64,000 bases of DNA, taken from Euclidia mi (taxonomy: Eukaryota > Arthropoda > Insecta > Lepidoptera > Erebidae). This document shows, piece by piece, positions 42,649 through 53,747 of this stretch. How positions within the stretch are numbered: position 1 is the first letter of the stretch; each line of letters starts with the position of its first letter. Location of the stretch: assembly GCA_944739405.2 (NCBI GenBank), contig OX123188.2:66359251-66423250 (forward strand), in the 5' to 3' direction. A model generated the notes under the pieces. That model made no database searches and was not told the origin of the DNA. It saw only the letters and a program-made list of their open reading frames with translations. The translations under genes and the position numbers were made by a program.

Positions 42649-44226
42649 TTTTATTTTAACTATTATATCTGCTATTATCGTTATAAATAACAGGAAATTA
42701 TCAACCAAAATAACACTACTTGATAATATTGGATACACTGCCATCTAATAGTGCCAGACATAAGCAAAATGATGTCACATTCTTTAACAAGTCAATTTAA
42801 TCCTATGTAATATAAAAACATTCTTCATTAACTACTTTTTAATAAAAATACCTTGAGCTATATATTTAGACGTAGCATATATGACCCCTCAGGCCTCAGG
42901 AGGATGAGGTATGTTTAAAAAATAAAAGGAAATAGTTACTAAACGAAACTATCATTTTATCGATATGATCTAGCTAGACACAGACCCGCTTGATATAATA
43001 TAGAATATTTCTGTACCTACACACAAAAGTTCGCTTGTAGTAATAGTTATACAAAACTCATAGGTTATCTTTACAACATGTTATTCAAATGTGGTGCCTC
43101 TGAGACAAATGGAAGCTATTTGGTTTTGTTCTTCCAATAGAAATCAAAGTGACAAAATCATAAGTATGTCTATTGCAAGTAAACTGGTGGAAATTATCTG
43201 GGTACATGACAATTACTTACTACACAATTATAGAAAGTGCATTATTAATTGTAATTCTGTACACAAATTTTTGTGCCATAAACAATTATTAACCAGTTAA
43301 AAATACGAGTAAGTATATTTCAAAGATATGTTGAAGATAAATATACAGTTTCGTATTCTTATCGCCAGAGCAACACATTCAAGAGCTTAACATTAAAATA
43401 TTCTTATTTTTTTTTCTTTCGTTATAGTTTGGATCCGATTTAATAAAACTATATAGCATGAACTGATTAATTTGGTAATTGTGGCGAAAATTTAACAACA
43501 GCTTATGGAACAGAGCTAAGGCACATTCCTACACCGCAATATTGGTCTGTATGTAATGAATACACAGCCAACAAAATTAATGAAGAAATCTCTGAAATGT
43601 ATTCTACCTACCAACATTTCATATTCGACTTGTAATGAAAAGATTCGTCAGAGCACTTAATTCTTGGAATTCAAATATGCAGGATGATTACGCTAATCAG
43701 TACTAACACTAGAATGAGTTATCAACAAAGCACAACACAGCCAATGCTCATACAGATTCTCTGTCAATCACTACAAATGTTGCCTATTTAAATTCCAACA
43801 GATTAGAACAATATCGGCTACTTTAAAAATCTATTATACATTTTCTGTAACTTTTTCGCTATTACCTACATAGTTTTATACTCAGATACATTTTTGATGA
43901 ACATGTTAAAATAACCTGGTACAACAGTCATATTTTTCGACCATTCATGGCTATAATCTTTGTGGAAGTACATTACCAGCGTTTGCAGTTGGTTGTTGCT
44001 GTTGGCTTCAGCATACTGTTGCAGATCGTTAAGATATGTAGTCGGTACTCATCCACAGGCTGGCTCTCGGCAACGTTGCTACTGGATCGTAGGGCAATCG
44101 TTCTCCGTCGTCAGTTGAACGGTGCAGTGACGGGCTTAGGCAGAATCATGGCATCACGATGAGGAGACTCTGTAACTTGCAATTGTATGTATTAGTATTG
44201 TGGGCGCAAATTTATCCCACTTCTGA
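42649..44226. other. Non-coding internal region of the LTR element (5' side)
   Basis: AT-rich, no retroviral domain. On the minus strand near 44,160-43,950 there is a GC-richer stretch with ATGATTCTGCCTAAGCCC followed by an early stop, possibly the relic of a gag start. Confidence 0.45.
44214..44226 (-). other. Primer-binding-site-like sequence of the non-coding LTR element
   Basis: Directly after the minus-strand LTR end (CTGACA) stands TCAGAAGTGGGAT. The gypsy element at 17-23 kb has TGTCAGAAG followed by AAAGGGATAAATT at the same place. The TGG start is missing here, so priming competence is doubtful. Confidence 0.35.
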
Positions 44227-45033
44227 TGTCAGAATCAGGGAAGCTTCCTATAGTGTAGAGACAGTTTTGATAAATAAAAGAGACAACTATCAAATACTTT
44301 CATTTATTCAGTTTGGCACAAGGATATATCTTTAGATTACGTCGCGATTCTACATTTACATTTACAGCCCAGTTCGCAAAGCAAAGACATAGAACCAAGA
44401 GAAAGAACGGGCAATAAAACTCTTGATCATTCTTTTCAGTAACTATATATAACAATAATTAATCAAACAGTGGTACAGCCAATTTATATCAAATATCAAT
44501 GTTGTGGGTAGTTTTATATTACTAGAAAGGTCTGTCTTACAACAGAACATAATAGGCATTATTTAGCATCAATACAATTTACTAAATGTTTACCACAGGT
44601 ATATACCTAATGAATCTTTGATCTTTGATACGACTTGATCCACAGTATATTATGCTATCCTATATTACAATCTATAATATCTCACAAACGATCAAACTAC
44701 CCACAACACAATATCAATAAGATAATGATTACACTATCTTACATTGTTTCCTAGATGATGAAACAAAAGAACAAGCAACACAGAATATTGGAACACAGTG
44801 GCAATTAAATAGTCAGAACCATATCGTACCTGAGCCGTCGTCGAAGGAGAATAGCGCGAGCTAGCCGAGCCTGTCGACTTATATAGGTACACTTTATTTA
44901 CACGTTTGACAGTTTAACTGTCAAACGTCATGTCAGTGTCATTTAGTTGCCACTATCCTCTTACATATTATGTATAAATACTTGGATATCAGTAATTTCA
45001 GCCCAAAGCCTAGATATTATTACATATCTCTCA
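44227..45033 (-). repeat. LTR (right copy) of the non-coding element
   Basis: Near-identical partner of 36,676-37,485, ending CATATCTCTCA and followed by AACG. The clearest difference is at 44,244-44,250 (CTTCC where the other LTR has TTAGTTCA). Confidence 0.9.
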
Positions 45034-45037
45034 AACG

Positions 45038-45661
45038 CATGTACCGCACCGCTATATTTTTTACCGCTCCCGTGATATAACGAGAACTAAACTACGCGCG
45101 AGTGTGGTGGAGTGATTTGGTGCAGCTTCAGGATTCCCGAAGACACCAGGAGGCTGCCATTTGTGAAGAAGAGGACTGATATGCAAGGTAAGGCGTGTCC
45201 TTAGTATATCCTATATCCACTCACACCCCCTCTCCTATCCTAGTCGATAAGAACCCGCATCCTTACAGTCCACAATATTAATAATTTTCCCAAATCGCCT
45301 AGGAACATTCGGTTCGCAGAAACATTTTTTGATCAATACGAGTCGGATTCACTGACGTTTTATACGTAACCTCTCGTTATATCGCTATACCTAATCAGTT
45401 AAAGCACCTAGCTATACTCCTAGTTCATTTACATAACCGTCACATGGTTATTTCCACACGCATCAGTAGGTAATATACTTTTATGTAGCTACCTACTTAC
45501 CTAATTATTATTTCTGGAACTATCATAGTTGTCTTGTAAATCTCATATTTCAAGCACCTTTTAATTCCCCCGCCTTAAAGTGTTGCCTACTTAGGTAAAA
45601 TAATAGGTACTTTAGGTATTCTTATTTTGTTTCGGTCTCATTAGCTTATACTTACGTAAGC
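45038..45661 (+). other. Inferred end of BEL-A 5' LTR, primer-binding site and leader
   Basis: A possible primer-binding site TGGTGCAGCTTCAGGATT starts at 45,118, as often found in BEL elements (TGGTGC...). The leader continues to the gag start near 45,662. No CA end is visible immediately before TGG, which weakens the assignment. Confidence 0.35.
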
Positions 45662-47100
45662 ATGTCACAACAAAAGAAGCCACGCGTGTCGGAAGACAGA
45701 GAGCTGACAATCTTAGAAACAAAACGCATTATTTTATTTGCGCTCAAAGACCGCCGCGCGCCGCCGCTTCTGATAGTAATAGGGAGTCATTTCTCAGTTA
45801 TTGTATGACAGTAGATAGTATTCGAACAGATTTTCATAAGTTGTTAGACGATTATAACGCAAGATTGCTTTCTACTAATCCTGATGAAAAACCGAATTAT
45901 CAGGCGTACACCTCATTCGAAGATCTTTATTGTATCATTAAGCGAATAAAATCACAATAAGAGGGTAAATATTCGGCACAGCCCGTTTCAGCGGCTCGCA
46001 CGCCGAGATTACCGCCAATCGAGATTATGTCGTTTGACGGAGATATACAAAATTGGCCGTTATTCTATGCGAGTTTTAAGTCCACAGTGCACGATAATGG
46101 TTCTCTGACAGATGCTGACAGGTTGTACTATTTAATAGGTAAACTGTCACCGAAGGCCCAGTCCGTATTTGCAGGTGTCACACCCAGTGCTGAGAATTAT
46201 CAGGTCATATTTCAGTCACTACTTGATAGATATCAAGACACTCGCGTCCTAGCGTCTACCTACTTTGATCAAGCTTTAAATCTTAAACTGTCCGGTGCCG
46301 CGTCTGTCGCGAATTTCCAGCTGTTAATAGATAACTTTGTTACCGCGGTTAATTCTCATAGGAACTAAAAATTAGAAGGTCTTCCCGACTTTATGTTGCT
46401 TCAACTCGCTTTAAAAAAGTTTGACACTAAAACAATTAGTGCTTTAGAAATGACAGAACGCAATAATAAAATACCTACACTAGATAGTTTTATTTCGTTC
46501 ATCAAAGATCAGTGTCGAATATTTCATAATACGCAGTCTAGTTCATCTAGCCTGTCTAATACTAACAACAGCAAACAAAGGTCGAATAAAGCGCGAAATA
46601 GTAATAATAACTCGGTCCCTATTCCGCAATCTTACGTAACATGCTCGGAATCTAATAATAATAATTCACAGAAGTGTCTGTGCAGTAGAATATATTAATA
46701 TAGTGCACAACCATTTCTATAAGTGTACCGCCTTTAATGGTTTAAATCCGACTGCTCGTTTCAAATGCGTAAAAGATAACAAAGCATGCATTAATTGCTT
46801 AAGTATAAAGCATAAAACGAGTGATTGTTCTAGTAAGACGAGATGTCGTTCATGTAATCAGCGAACCACTCATTGTTGCACTTCGATTAAGGTAGTCCGT
46901 TGTCAAGCCAAGTCGCTAACCTTGACACACTTACGTCGTAAGTGCAGGCCACGATTACTGCGCCTCCGACGACTCAGAATGAAATATCGTTGTGTACGAC
47001 ATCCATCGCGCGGGTGACGCGCACGCACGGACGGCCCTCGCGCATCTATAATGATCCGCGCGGGGCCAAGCCGCAGTGTATGGCGTCCAAGACGGTACTG
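45662..47100 (+). pseudogene. BEL-A Gag with Cys/His knuckles (broken)
   Basis: The start (MSQQKKPRVSEDRELTILET) shifts frame near 45,755. The core (46,027-46,698) reads MSFDGDIQNWPLFYASFKST, LIGKLSPKAQSVFAGVTPSA and YQVIFQSLLDRYQDTRVLAS, the signature of BEL/Pao gag (the peptidase-A17-associated gag region, Pfam DUF1759 type). A TAA at 46,366-46,368 interrupts it in frame. After another frameshift, 46,703-47,017 gives two knuckles: CINCLSIKHKTSDC and CRSCNQRTTHCC. Function when intact: particle assembly and RNA packaging. Confidence 0.8.
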
Positions 47101-47109
47101 TTAGCGACA

Positions 47110-47313
47110 GCGTAAGTTATCGTTTATGATATTAATGGATCGCCGCACGTGGTACGTTGTCTACTCGATAGCGCATCTCAGATCAATTTCATAACTTTTG
47201 AATGTTTCAAACGCCTCGGATTGTGGAATATCTTTAAAAATACTGACTTAGTAGTCAAAGGAATCGGCGGGTCAGAAAAACATTGCAAGGGTTCCGTAGA
47301 TATCAAAATTTAT
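47110..47313 (+). pseudogene. BEL-A protease N-terminal part
   Basis: VVRCLLDSASQINFITFECF contains the DSAS active-site motif of the BEL aspartic protease, followed by FKRLGLWN and VKGIGGSEKHCKGSVDIKI. Homology stops at about 47,313 where the LINE tail begins. It resumes at 55,814 (HSRFDRDINFNI), which proves that the two parts were once contiguous. Confidence 0.8.
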
Positions 47314-47582
47314 TTATTTATTTATTATTGCTAAATACAGGTACATAGGTTGTTACATTGTTACATGTGGAGAACACTGTATTTACCTTGCGGCATGCAA
47401 TACAATATACATAAAAAAAAGGACATTCTCTAATATTTTTTTAACATGTCAAGAAAATAATTATAGCTAATAAAACAAAAAGAATACAATGTTAAATTAA
47501 ATAATAAATCAATCTACTAGTATGTCAATGAAATGATAATAATAATAAAAAAAGAATACAATAATAAAATAATCGGCTAATT

Positions 47583-50500
47583 TTATAAATCATCAGTCAG
47601 ATACTCATTTATGGAATAATACGCTTTTTCTTTTAATAAATTTATTATTTTCATTTTAAATGTGTTCAGTCTATCTATTTGTAAAATATATTTAGGTAAC
47701 TTATTATAAATACGTGGAGCCATGCATAATATACTGTTATTGAAAAAGGCAGTAGTATTAGGTGGAATACATATTTTTAAATTATGCCTTTTACCCCTTA
47801 TTTTTTCAAAAAGATATGCATTCTTTTTTACAAATAGAGCTATTTCTAATATGTAAATACTTGGAAATGTTAGAATTTTTAATGATATAAAACAGGGCTT
47901 ACAGCTATCCGTTTGTTTTAAATTACACATAGCTCTAATGCATTTCTTTTGAGCGATAAATACATCTTTGTTGTTCGTAGCATTGCCCCAAAATATAACG
48001 CCATATCTTAAAATAGAGGCTACATGCCCATGATAAGCTGTCATTACAGTTGAAATATTATTAGTTTTTGTTAATTTATACAATGCATATGAGAATTGCA
48101 TGACTTTAGAACATACCGTTTCAACATGTAATTTCCATTTTAAATTTTCATCAATGTGTATACCTAAAAATTTTGTAGTATGTACTTGTTCAATCTGCTT
48201 ATAATTGTATTGTATGTGTATGTCAGATAATTTACTTCTTCTATTTCTGAAGATCATAAAATTTGTCTTTTGTATATTCATTTGCAAATTATTCAATGTC
48301 AACCAATCAATAGTATTAATTAAAGTATTATTTATGTCATGCTCTACTTGCGATTTGTCATTACCTGTAAATATAACTGTACTGTCATCTGCAAAAAGAA
48401 CAGTTTTGTGCTTTATTACTGTTGGTAAATCATTAATATAAATAATGAAAAGGAGTGGTCCCAAAACACTTCCTTGAGGGACACCGAATTGAACTTTTCG
48501 GTCCTCTGAGAAAAACGAGAGTAATTTTTTTGTATAGGACATAATTTCGAAATTTGGGTAACTTGTGTCCTATCACTGAGGTAGGATTCGAGTAAATCCA
48601 GTACGTTACCTCTCACGCCATAAGCATATAACTTATCTAATAAAGTTTTATGATCGACATAATCAAATGCCTTGCTTAGATCCATGTACAAAGCACATGC
48701 CTGTTTCTTACGATCTATATTTGTTATAGCTACTTTCAAAAAATTATATATTGCTACATTTATATTTTTTTGTTTACGAAATCCGAATTGTTCATCAGCT
48801 AATAAGTTATTTATATCAAAATAGTTATAAATATGTTTATGAATAACCCTCTCAAATATTTTTGATATAACCGGAATCAATGCTATAGGCCTACAACAAG
48901 ACAGGCTATATTTATCATTTTTCTTAAAGAGCGGTTTTATTATGGTCCTTTTTAATTCCATTGGAAATACTCCATGTGTAATACACAAATTTATTATATG
49001 GCTCAATATTACTAATATTTTAGGAGAAACCGTTTTCAATATCCTGGTTGCTACACCATCATATCCAGTACTATTTGTAGACCGTAAATTTAAAATAATT
49101 CGGTCTATCTCAGCAGGCATAGTTGGAGGCATAAATAAAGAGCCAGAGTGTTTTGCCATTCTGAGTTTGGGTCTGTTATTTTCTAATTTTGTTACTTGAT
49201 CAATGTAATAATTATTGAAAGAGTTCGCTATCTCTGTGGGATCTGATATTATATTACCATTTACTAAAATATGCTGAATATATTCTTTAGGTAGATTGCA
49301 GTTATTTTTGTTTATCACAGCCCAAACAGCCTTGCACTTATTTGTTGCCTTATTTATGTAATTATCATTTTGACACTTTTGTGTGAGTTTGATGATGCGA
49401 TTGAGTCTACTGGATAAGCTAGTTAGCATATTTTTATTTACCATTGTGCGGTGTCTTCGATATTGCCACAGCAGTTTCCGCTTTCGCCTACAACAATATC
49501 TTATGCCTTTCGTGATCCATTTAGGTCGAGAATGTACAGGTACTTTTACTACTACAACTGGAAAGCAGAGATCATAAAAAAGTCTAAACAGTGAGTAGAA
49601 TTGACTGAAGGCAGTATTTGGATCCTCACTATCCAGTATTTCGCGAAAGCTAAGCGCATTTATACATTCCTGGAATTTTAAAATATTGCCACTACAATAG
49701 TCCCGCTTTTCTACAAACCAGTATTTAAATAAAGGGTTGATCTTTACCGGCACAGTAAATAATTGTGCTGTGTGATGAGATAGCGCTAACTCGAGGATAA
49801 CATAAGAACAGCCTCGTGTATTAAAGAGAAAATTATCGATGCAAGTACCACTTGCTAAGCGTGTCGGTTCTCTAAATGCTATTTTTAGGTTAAACGACCA
49901 CAATGTGTGCATAAATTCTGTTGACTCATGAGATTTCTGAAGGATATTTATATTGAAATCACCGCAAAGTATTATTTTCTTTTTACTGTAGCAATAATTT
50001 GACAATAACGCGTTAAGTGATATAAAAAATTGTTTAACATCTTCTACATTGCACTTTGGCGGTCTATATATACATATAACATATATATTTTGTTTTAATA
50101 GTTCAACCCCTGAGCATTCTATAATATTACTAATGCAGTACTTGTTTATTTCCGATAAGCGAACGAAAGATAATGAATTATGTACAAGTATACATGAGCC
50201 TCCATGGCGACTTTTTCTACAGTAGACTGAACCAAGTACAAAATTAGCAATGTTCAATAATTTCACATCTTCCTTCAACATATTATGTTCGGTAATACAT
50301 AGTATTTTAGCGCCTTTTTGTTCGCTCTCAAGTGATTCAAGGCTCAAAGTTAATAAATCTGACTTAGACATTAGGCCGTTTATATTTTGATGAAGGATGT
50401 TAATTTTGGTCTCGAAAAAAAATTGGTGAATCATTGCATGTGTTAATCGAATCCTTAGAAGTAGTTGGAATGTCAATAATATTATTATGTTCAATGTCAA
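47583..50500 (-). pseudogene. LINE ORF2: APE endonuclease and reverse transcriptase (one frameshift)
   Basis: 48,416-50,500 encodes the APE domain: INILHQNINGLMSKSDLLTL, AKILCITEHNML, ICIYRPPKC, IILCGDFNINILQ, LALSHHTAQ. Then come the RT start (CCRPIALIPVISKIFERVIH) and motif A (ALYMDLSKAFDYVDHKTLL). A frameshift near 48,540 leads to 47,583-48,542 with VPQGSVLGPLLFIIYINDLP (motif B), TVLFADDSTVIF (motif C) and the C-terminal AYYSINEYLTDDL. The usual SDH of APE reads SHH. The N-terminal hydrophobic stretch (MTLNIIILLTFQLLL) overlaps ORF1 and is probably not part of the protein. Confidence 0.85.
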
Positions 50501-51523
50501 AAGGTAAAGATGAAATGTCAGAAAAAATTAAGGTCTTTAAATTGTCAAAAATATTTGTCATACCATTATTATTTAATCTGCCACTATGTTTCATGAACAT
50601 AGTGTAATCACAAGATAAGTTTAGATTAGAGTCAAACAAATAAGCATAATTATATAATTGTATGTCATGATAAAGCAAATTATTAAATATTTCAATCCTC
50701 CAGTTATACATTGTACAATAATAATTATATTTATATGTCGGTAAACAAACTATAACATTTGTATGCTTTACACCTATTAATGTTTCCCGGACATTATTGA
50801 TTAAATTGGAATAATTTTTAGAATTTTTAAAGTCCTCCTCGCCTACAAAAATTATACAATAGTCTTCAAAAGTAAGATTTGTTAGCTTAGAGTGTATATT
50901 ATTGATAAGCATATTTAAACACAGTTTGGTGAAAGATAGTGACATACTTCACAGTTTGGGAACGTTCTTTCAGCTGTAGACAGTATTTTATTAGTGTTAT
51001 TAGTACTTATAATACAGAGCCTTTTTTTGTTAGTTACTGTCGTTTTAACTTGGTTCTTGCAGTTTTTGAGCGTTTTTACTGGTTGAATCAAATTGTGCTC
51101 CTCGCTCGTGGGTTTTTGGTGAGTATTTATTCGCTGTTTGGATGCATCTTTCATCTGTTTACGTGGAGTTCTAACTGGAGTCTTGCCGAGGGTCTTATTT
51201 GGGCTCAGCAAACCACCTGACAATTGTTTTGTAGCTTTTATCAGTACTTCATGTTTATGTGTTAATTCTGTAATAGTTTGTTTGAGTTCTATGTTTTCGA
51301 GGGATAAATTGTTTATTTCTTCATGTGCTGATGTTAACTCTAACTGAAGTCTCTCAACCTGCTGTCGCAAATCCCGTGTTTCGTCGTCCGATTCGTCACT
51401 TATTAAGTCTGTTAGGCTTTTTGTGTTGCCATCTAGTGTCATGTTACTAGAATTACATTCATCCATAGTTGACTCAGACTTGGTTCTCGTTCTACGAAGC
51501 GTGATGTTTTCGAAGAAATTCAT
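50400..51523 (-). pseudogene. LINE ORF1: coiled coil plus SGNH/esterase-like C-terminus
   Basis: 51,523-50,915 starts MNFFENITLRRTRTKSESTM and has a heptad-rich segment LRQQVERLQLELTSAHEEIN followed by a basic linker. A frameshift near 50,940 leads to 50,945-50,400. That part has IIFVGEEDFKNSKNYSNLIN, NVIVCLPTYKYN and FMKHSGRLNNNGMTNIF; the late His fits the catalytic His block of SGNH-fold proteins. The first block (GDS) is not recognisable around the break. Same domain plan as ORF1 at 31.0-32.4 kb with low sequence similarity. Confidence 0.7.
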
Positions 51524-51625
51524 GGTAACAAATATTTAGAATAATTTTACAAATTTGAAAAAGTCAATGTAAGGTTGGCTCGGATTTGAACCAGCGGACA
51601 CGTCGTAGCCACAGATCTCAGTTAT

Positions 51626-51795
51626 GTCCGCTGTACACATTGGCCCAACATGCTGGCCCAACGTATTGGCCCAATGTGTAGAGAGCGACTTGGCGCTATG
51701 TTGGCTTAATGTCCGCTGTACACATTGGCCCAACATGCTGGCCCAACGTATTGGCCCAATGTGTAGAGAGCTGCTTGGCGCTATGTTGGCTTAAT
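51626..51795. repeat. 85-bp tandem duplication with a near-palindromic core
   Basis: Unit 1 (51,626-51,710) and unit 2 (51,711-51,795) both start GTCCGCTGTACACATTGGCC and end GGCGCTATGTTGGCTTAAT. Within each, ACACATTGGCCCAAC and TTGGCCCAATGTGT form an imperfect 45-bp palindrome. A third related copy, inverted, is at 55,232-55,280. Confidence 0.85.
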
Positions 51796-52049
51796 TGGTG
51801 TAGTTGGCGCCGACGTTGGCCGGCCAGCCGAATAGTGTCGGTTTTTTGTGCACACATCAAAGGATCTTCGCGCGCTTCGCCAACAGCGTTCACACGTTGA
51901 CGCCTTTTTCATTTCGTTGTCGCTCTTCAGCGGAGACAGTACTGTTGCGCGTGAATATATTTACGTTCTCAAGTTCCTATAACGATGGCGGCGGCGTAGG
52001 ACAGCAATGAGGTTTTACAATTTATAGAAATTGTACCGAAATTGAACAA

Positions 52050-52904
52050 TCTATATATATAAAAGAAAGTAGTGTTAGTTACACTATTTATAACTCAAGA
52101 ACGGCTAAACCGATTTGGCTGAAAATTGGTGGGGAGGTAGCTCAGAACCAGGAAACACACATAGGATACAATAAGTTGCAAAAAATAATCTGGGAGGGAT
52201 TTTAGAGAGGATCGAAGTTTGTAGGGACAAACTGTGGGGCAAACCTACTACCTATTGACAGTAAAAACGCATGCGCTGTACTAATTGAGTGCTGCGCATG
52301 TGCTGTCAGTACTGTCTCATCATACATTGTCACACATTTTTAACTTGTGCACTGTCATTACATCATTCGCTTATATAAACTAATAATTATTGTAACTCCC
52401 TTGGCTAATCCCTACTAATATTAGGTATAAATGCGAAAGTGAGTATGATGTGGGTACCGTTTTCACTTCTACTAATTTTATAAATGCGAAGTTCTGTTCA
52501 GAGTCATATTGGACCATAGCTTTGACATTTGACTGTATGTTGTTGAGTTGGTACTTTCTGTAGATAATATCATGGATACTGACCAAGTTATTTCGTACCA
52601 TGTAGAGTTTCTGAACTCTTTAGAAATATCAAGAGTGCCTTCACACAACTTGAGACTGAAAGCTGATGTTCCAGTCCTCTTAATGTAGAATCTTAACGCA
52701 CCAAAACTATGTAATGGCAAACGGCTATAAGTAAAACACGTAGGAGGAAACATTATAAAAGTATAGTATAGTATAATAATAAGTGGGACGTCAAATGGTG
52801 AAAATGTCTTAATTCCCCGCATAGATGCCCATTATTCCCCAAACAATAAAGGAGATTTGTGTTACCCCGAATTTAACGCGAGCGAAGCCGCCGGCAAAAG
52901 CTAG
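52050..52904 (+). mobile_element. Helitron-like element (855 bp, TC...CTAG)
   Basis: Starts TCTATATATATAAAAG after an A and ends CCGGCAAAAGCTAG before a T. The body has the usual TCAAGAACGGCTAAACCG and a 3' GCGAGCGAAGCCGCC hairpin region. Frames inside (73 and 114 codons) lack motifs, so it is non-autonomous. Confidence 0.7.
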
Positions 52905-52972
52905 TAATATATATATTTTTACTAATTTTTATGTTGTTTATTTATTATTATTATATGACTAGTTAGAGGCTA

Positions 52973-53195
52973 TTATTATATATATAGGAGGTTGTCATGA
53001 AGATCTTTGACAGTCGTTATAGGGTCAGTACCTTCTAAATAAACTGACACTAGTCTAAACCATGGGATATTGCTATCCCTTCGGGTTGCGGAGGTCAGAC
53101 AGGCAGTCGCTCCGTGGAAAAGTTAATATTCAGCCAAATCCGGTTAGACTAGTAAGCGGACCCCAGATTGAAACTGGGATAACGCTAGGAGGATG
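52973..53195 (+). mobile_element. 5'-truncated LINE 3' end with perfect 18-bp TSD
   Basis: ATGACTAGTTAGAGGCTA occurs at 52,955-52,972 and at 53,196-53,213. Between them lies a LINE 3' terminus: CTATCCCTTCGGGTTGCGGA, CCGGTTAGACTAGTAAGCGG, GATAACGCTAGGAGGATG. It resembles lepidopteran RTE-type tails. The intact duplication indicates a young insertion. Confidence 0.8.
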
Positions 53196-53206
53196 ATGAC
53201 TAGTTA

Positions 53207-53430
53207 GAGGCTAGCGTAGTGGTTTAAGCGGCCGCCTCGCCGCTTGACACTGCGCCGAGTGTAGTGGGTTCGATTCCCACACGAGACAACACTTTGTGTA
53301 ATTCACAAATTGTTGCTTGGAGTCTGGGTGTTCATTGTGTCCGTTAGTTGTATGTTTGTAAAGTCCCCCGCGATACAGGATTTAGTCCAAATGCGGGAGT
53401 TGTCTTTTTCAAAATAAATACATTTTCAAA
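53207..53430 (+). mobile_element. tRNA-derived SINE (family C)
   Basis: The head GAGGCTAGCGTAGTGGTTTA with B-box GGTTCGATTCCCACA (about 53,268-53,282), body TTGCTTGGAGTCTGGGTGTT and an AAATA-type tail match the minus-strand copy at 13,690-13,850. The first bases of the head coincide with the right TSD of the LINE fragment, so that LINE piece inserted at the SINE's 5' end. Confidence 0.7.
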
Positions 53431-53543
53431 ATAAATAATTAAAAACGAAGTAAATTACAAAACATATTTTTATTAGGTACCACATTGTTATCTTCTAGAC
53501 TTGGTAGGTAGTTGGCTAGGCTATTTAACCAAAATTCCTATTA

Positions 53544-53747
53544 TCTTAATATATAAAATCCTTGCGTTACTGACTGACTGACAGACACGCTACAGCCGAA
53601 ACTATTGGGCGCACGAAGCTGACATTTGGCATGTATGTTCCTTGAGGACTAAGGTGCACTAAGAAGGGATTTCCCGAAATTCCCAAGGGATCGGCCAAAA
53701 CGGGTAAATTTAAAAAAAATGCAGGCGTAGCTGCTGGCGTCCTCTAG
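53544..53747 (+). mobile_element. Short Helitron-like element (204 bp)
   Basis: Starts TCTTAATATATAAAATCC after an A and ends GCTGGCGTCCTCTAG before a T. The body (TTGCGTTACTGACTGACTGA, CAGCCGAAACTATTGGGCGC, GGCATGTATGTTCCTTGA) is collinear with 348-509. Confidence 0.65.

Larger units (their letters stand above)
36676..45033 (-). mobile_element. Large non-coding LTR retrotransposon derivative (LARD-like)
   Basis: LTRs of 810 and 807 bp (36,676-37,485 and 44,227-45,033), TG...CA ends and a 4-bp AACG duplication (36,672-36,675 and 45,034-45,037) define an 8.36-kb insertion. The 6.7 kb between the LTRs has no frame with retroviral motifs; the longest come from a minisatellite. A TATA box, a distal AATAAA and the internal sequence next to the right LTR favour transcription on the minus strand. 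LTRs differ by about eight substitutions plus one small indel, so insertion was recent. It would depend on proteins of another LTR element. Confidence 0.85.
47314..51545 (-). mobile_element. CR1-like LINE inserted in the BEL-A protease
   Basis: Minus-strand LINE with ORF1 (51,523-50,400), ORF2 (50,500-47,583) and a 3' UTR ending in an AAATA-rich tail at 47,314-47,335. Left flank ATATCAAAATT and right flank (55,803) ATTCAAATAC look like a diverged target-site duplication. That would place the LINE 5' end, or later insertions at it, as far as 55,803. Each ORF has a single break, so this is a relatively young copy. Confidence 0.78.

Noticed and set aside
43947..44162. 71-codon frame near the right LTR
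   Set aside because: Short, no motif; the minus strand here more plausibly holds a gag-start relic of the LTR element.
36676..45033. Segmental duplication explanation for the 0.8-kb direct repeats
   Set aside because: TG...CA ends, a 4-bp AACG duplication and breakpoints exactly at the repeat edges fit LTR retrotransposition far better.
52380..52822. Frames of 73 and 114 codons
   Set aside because: They lie within a non-autonomous Helitron-like element and show no Rep or helicase motif.
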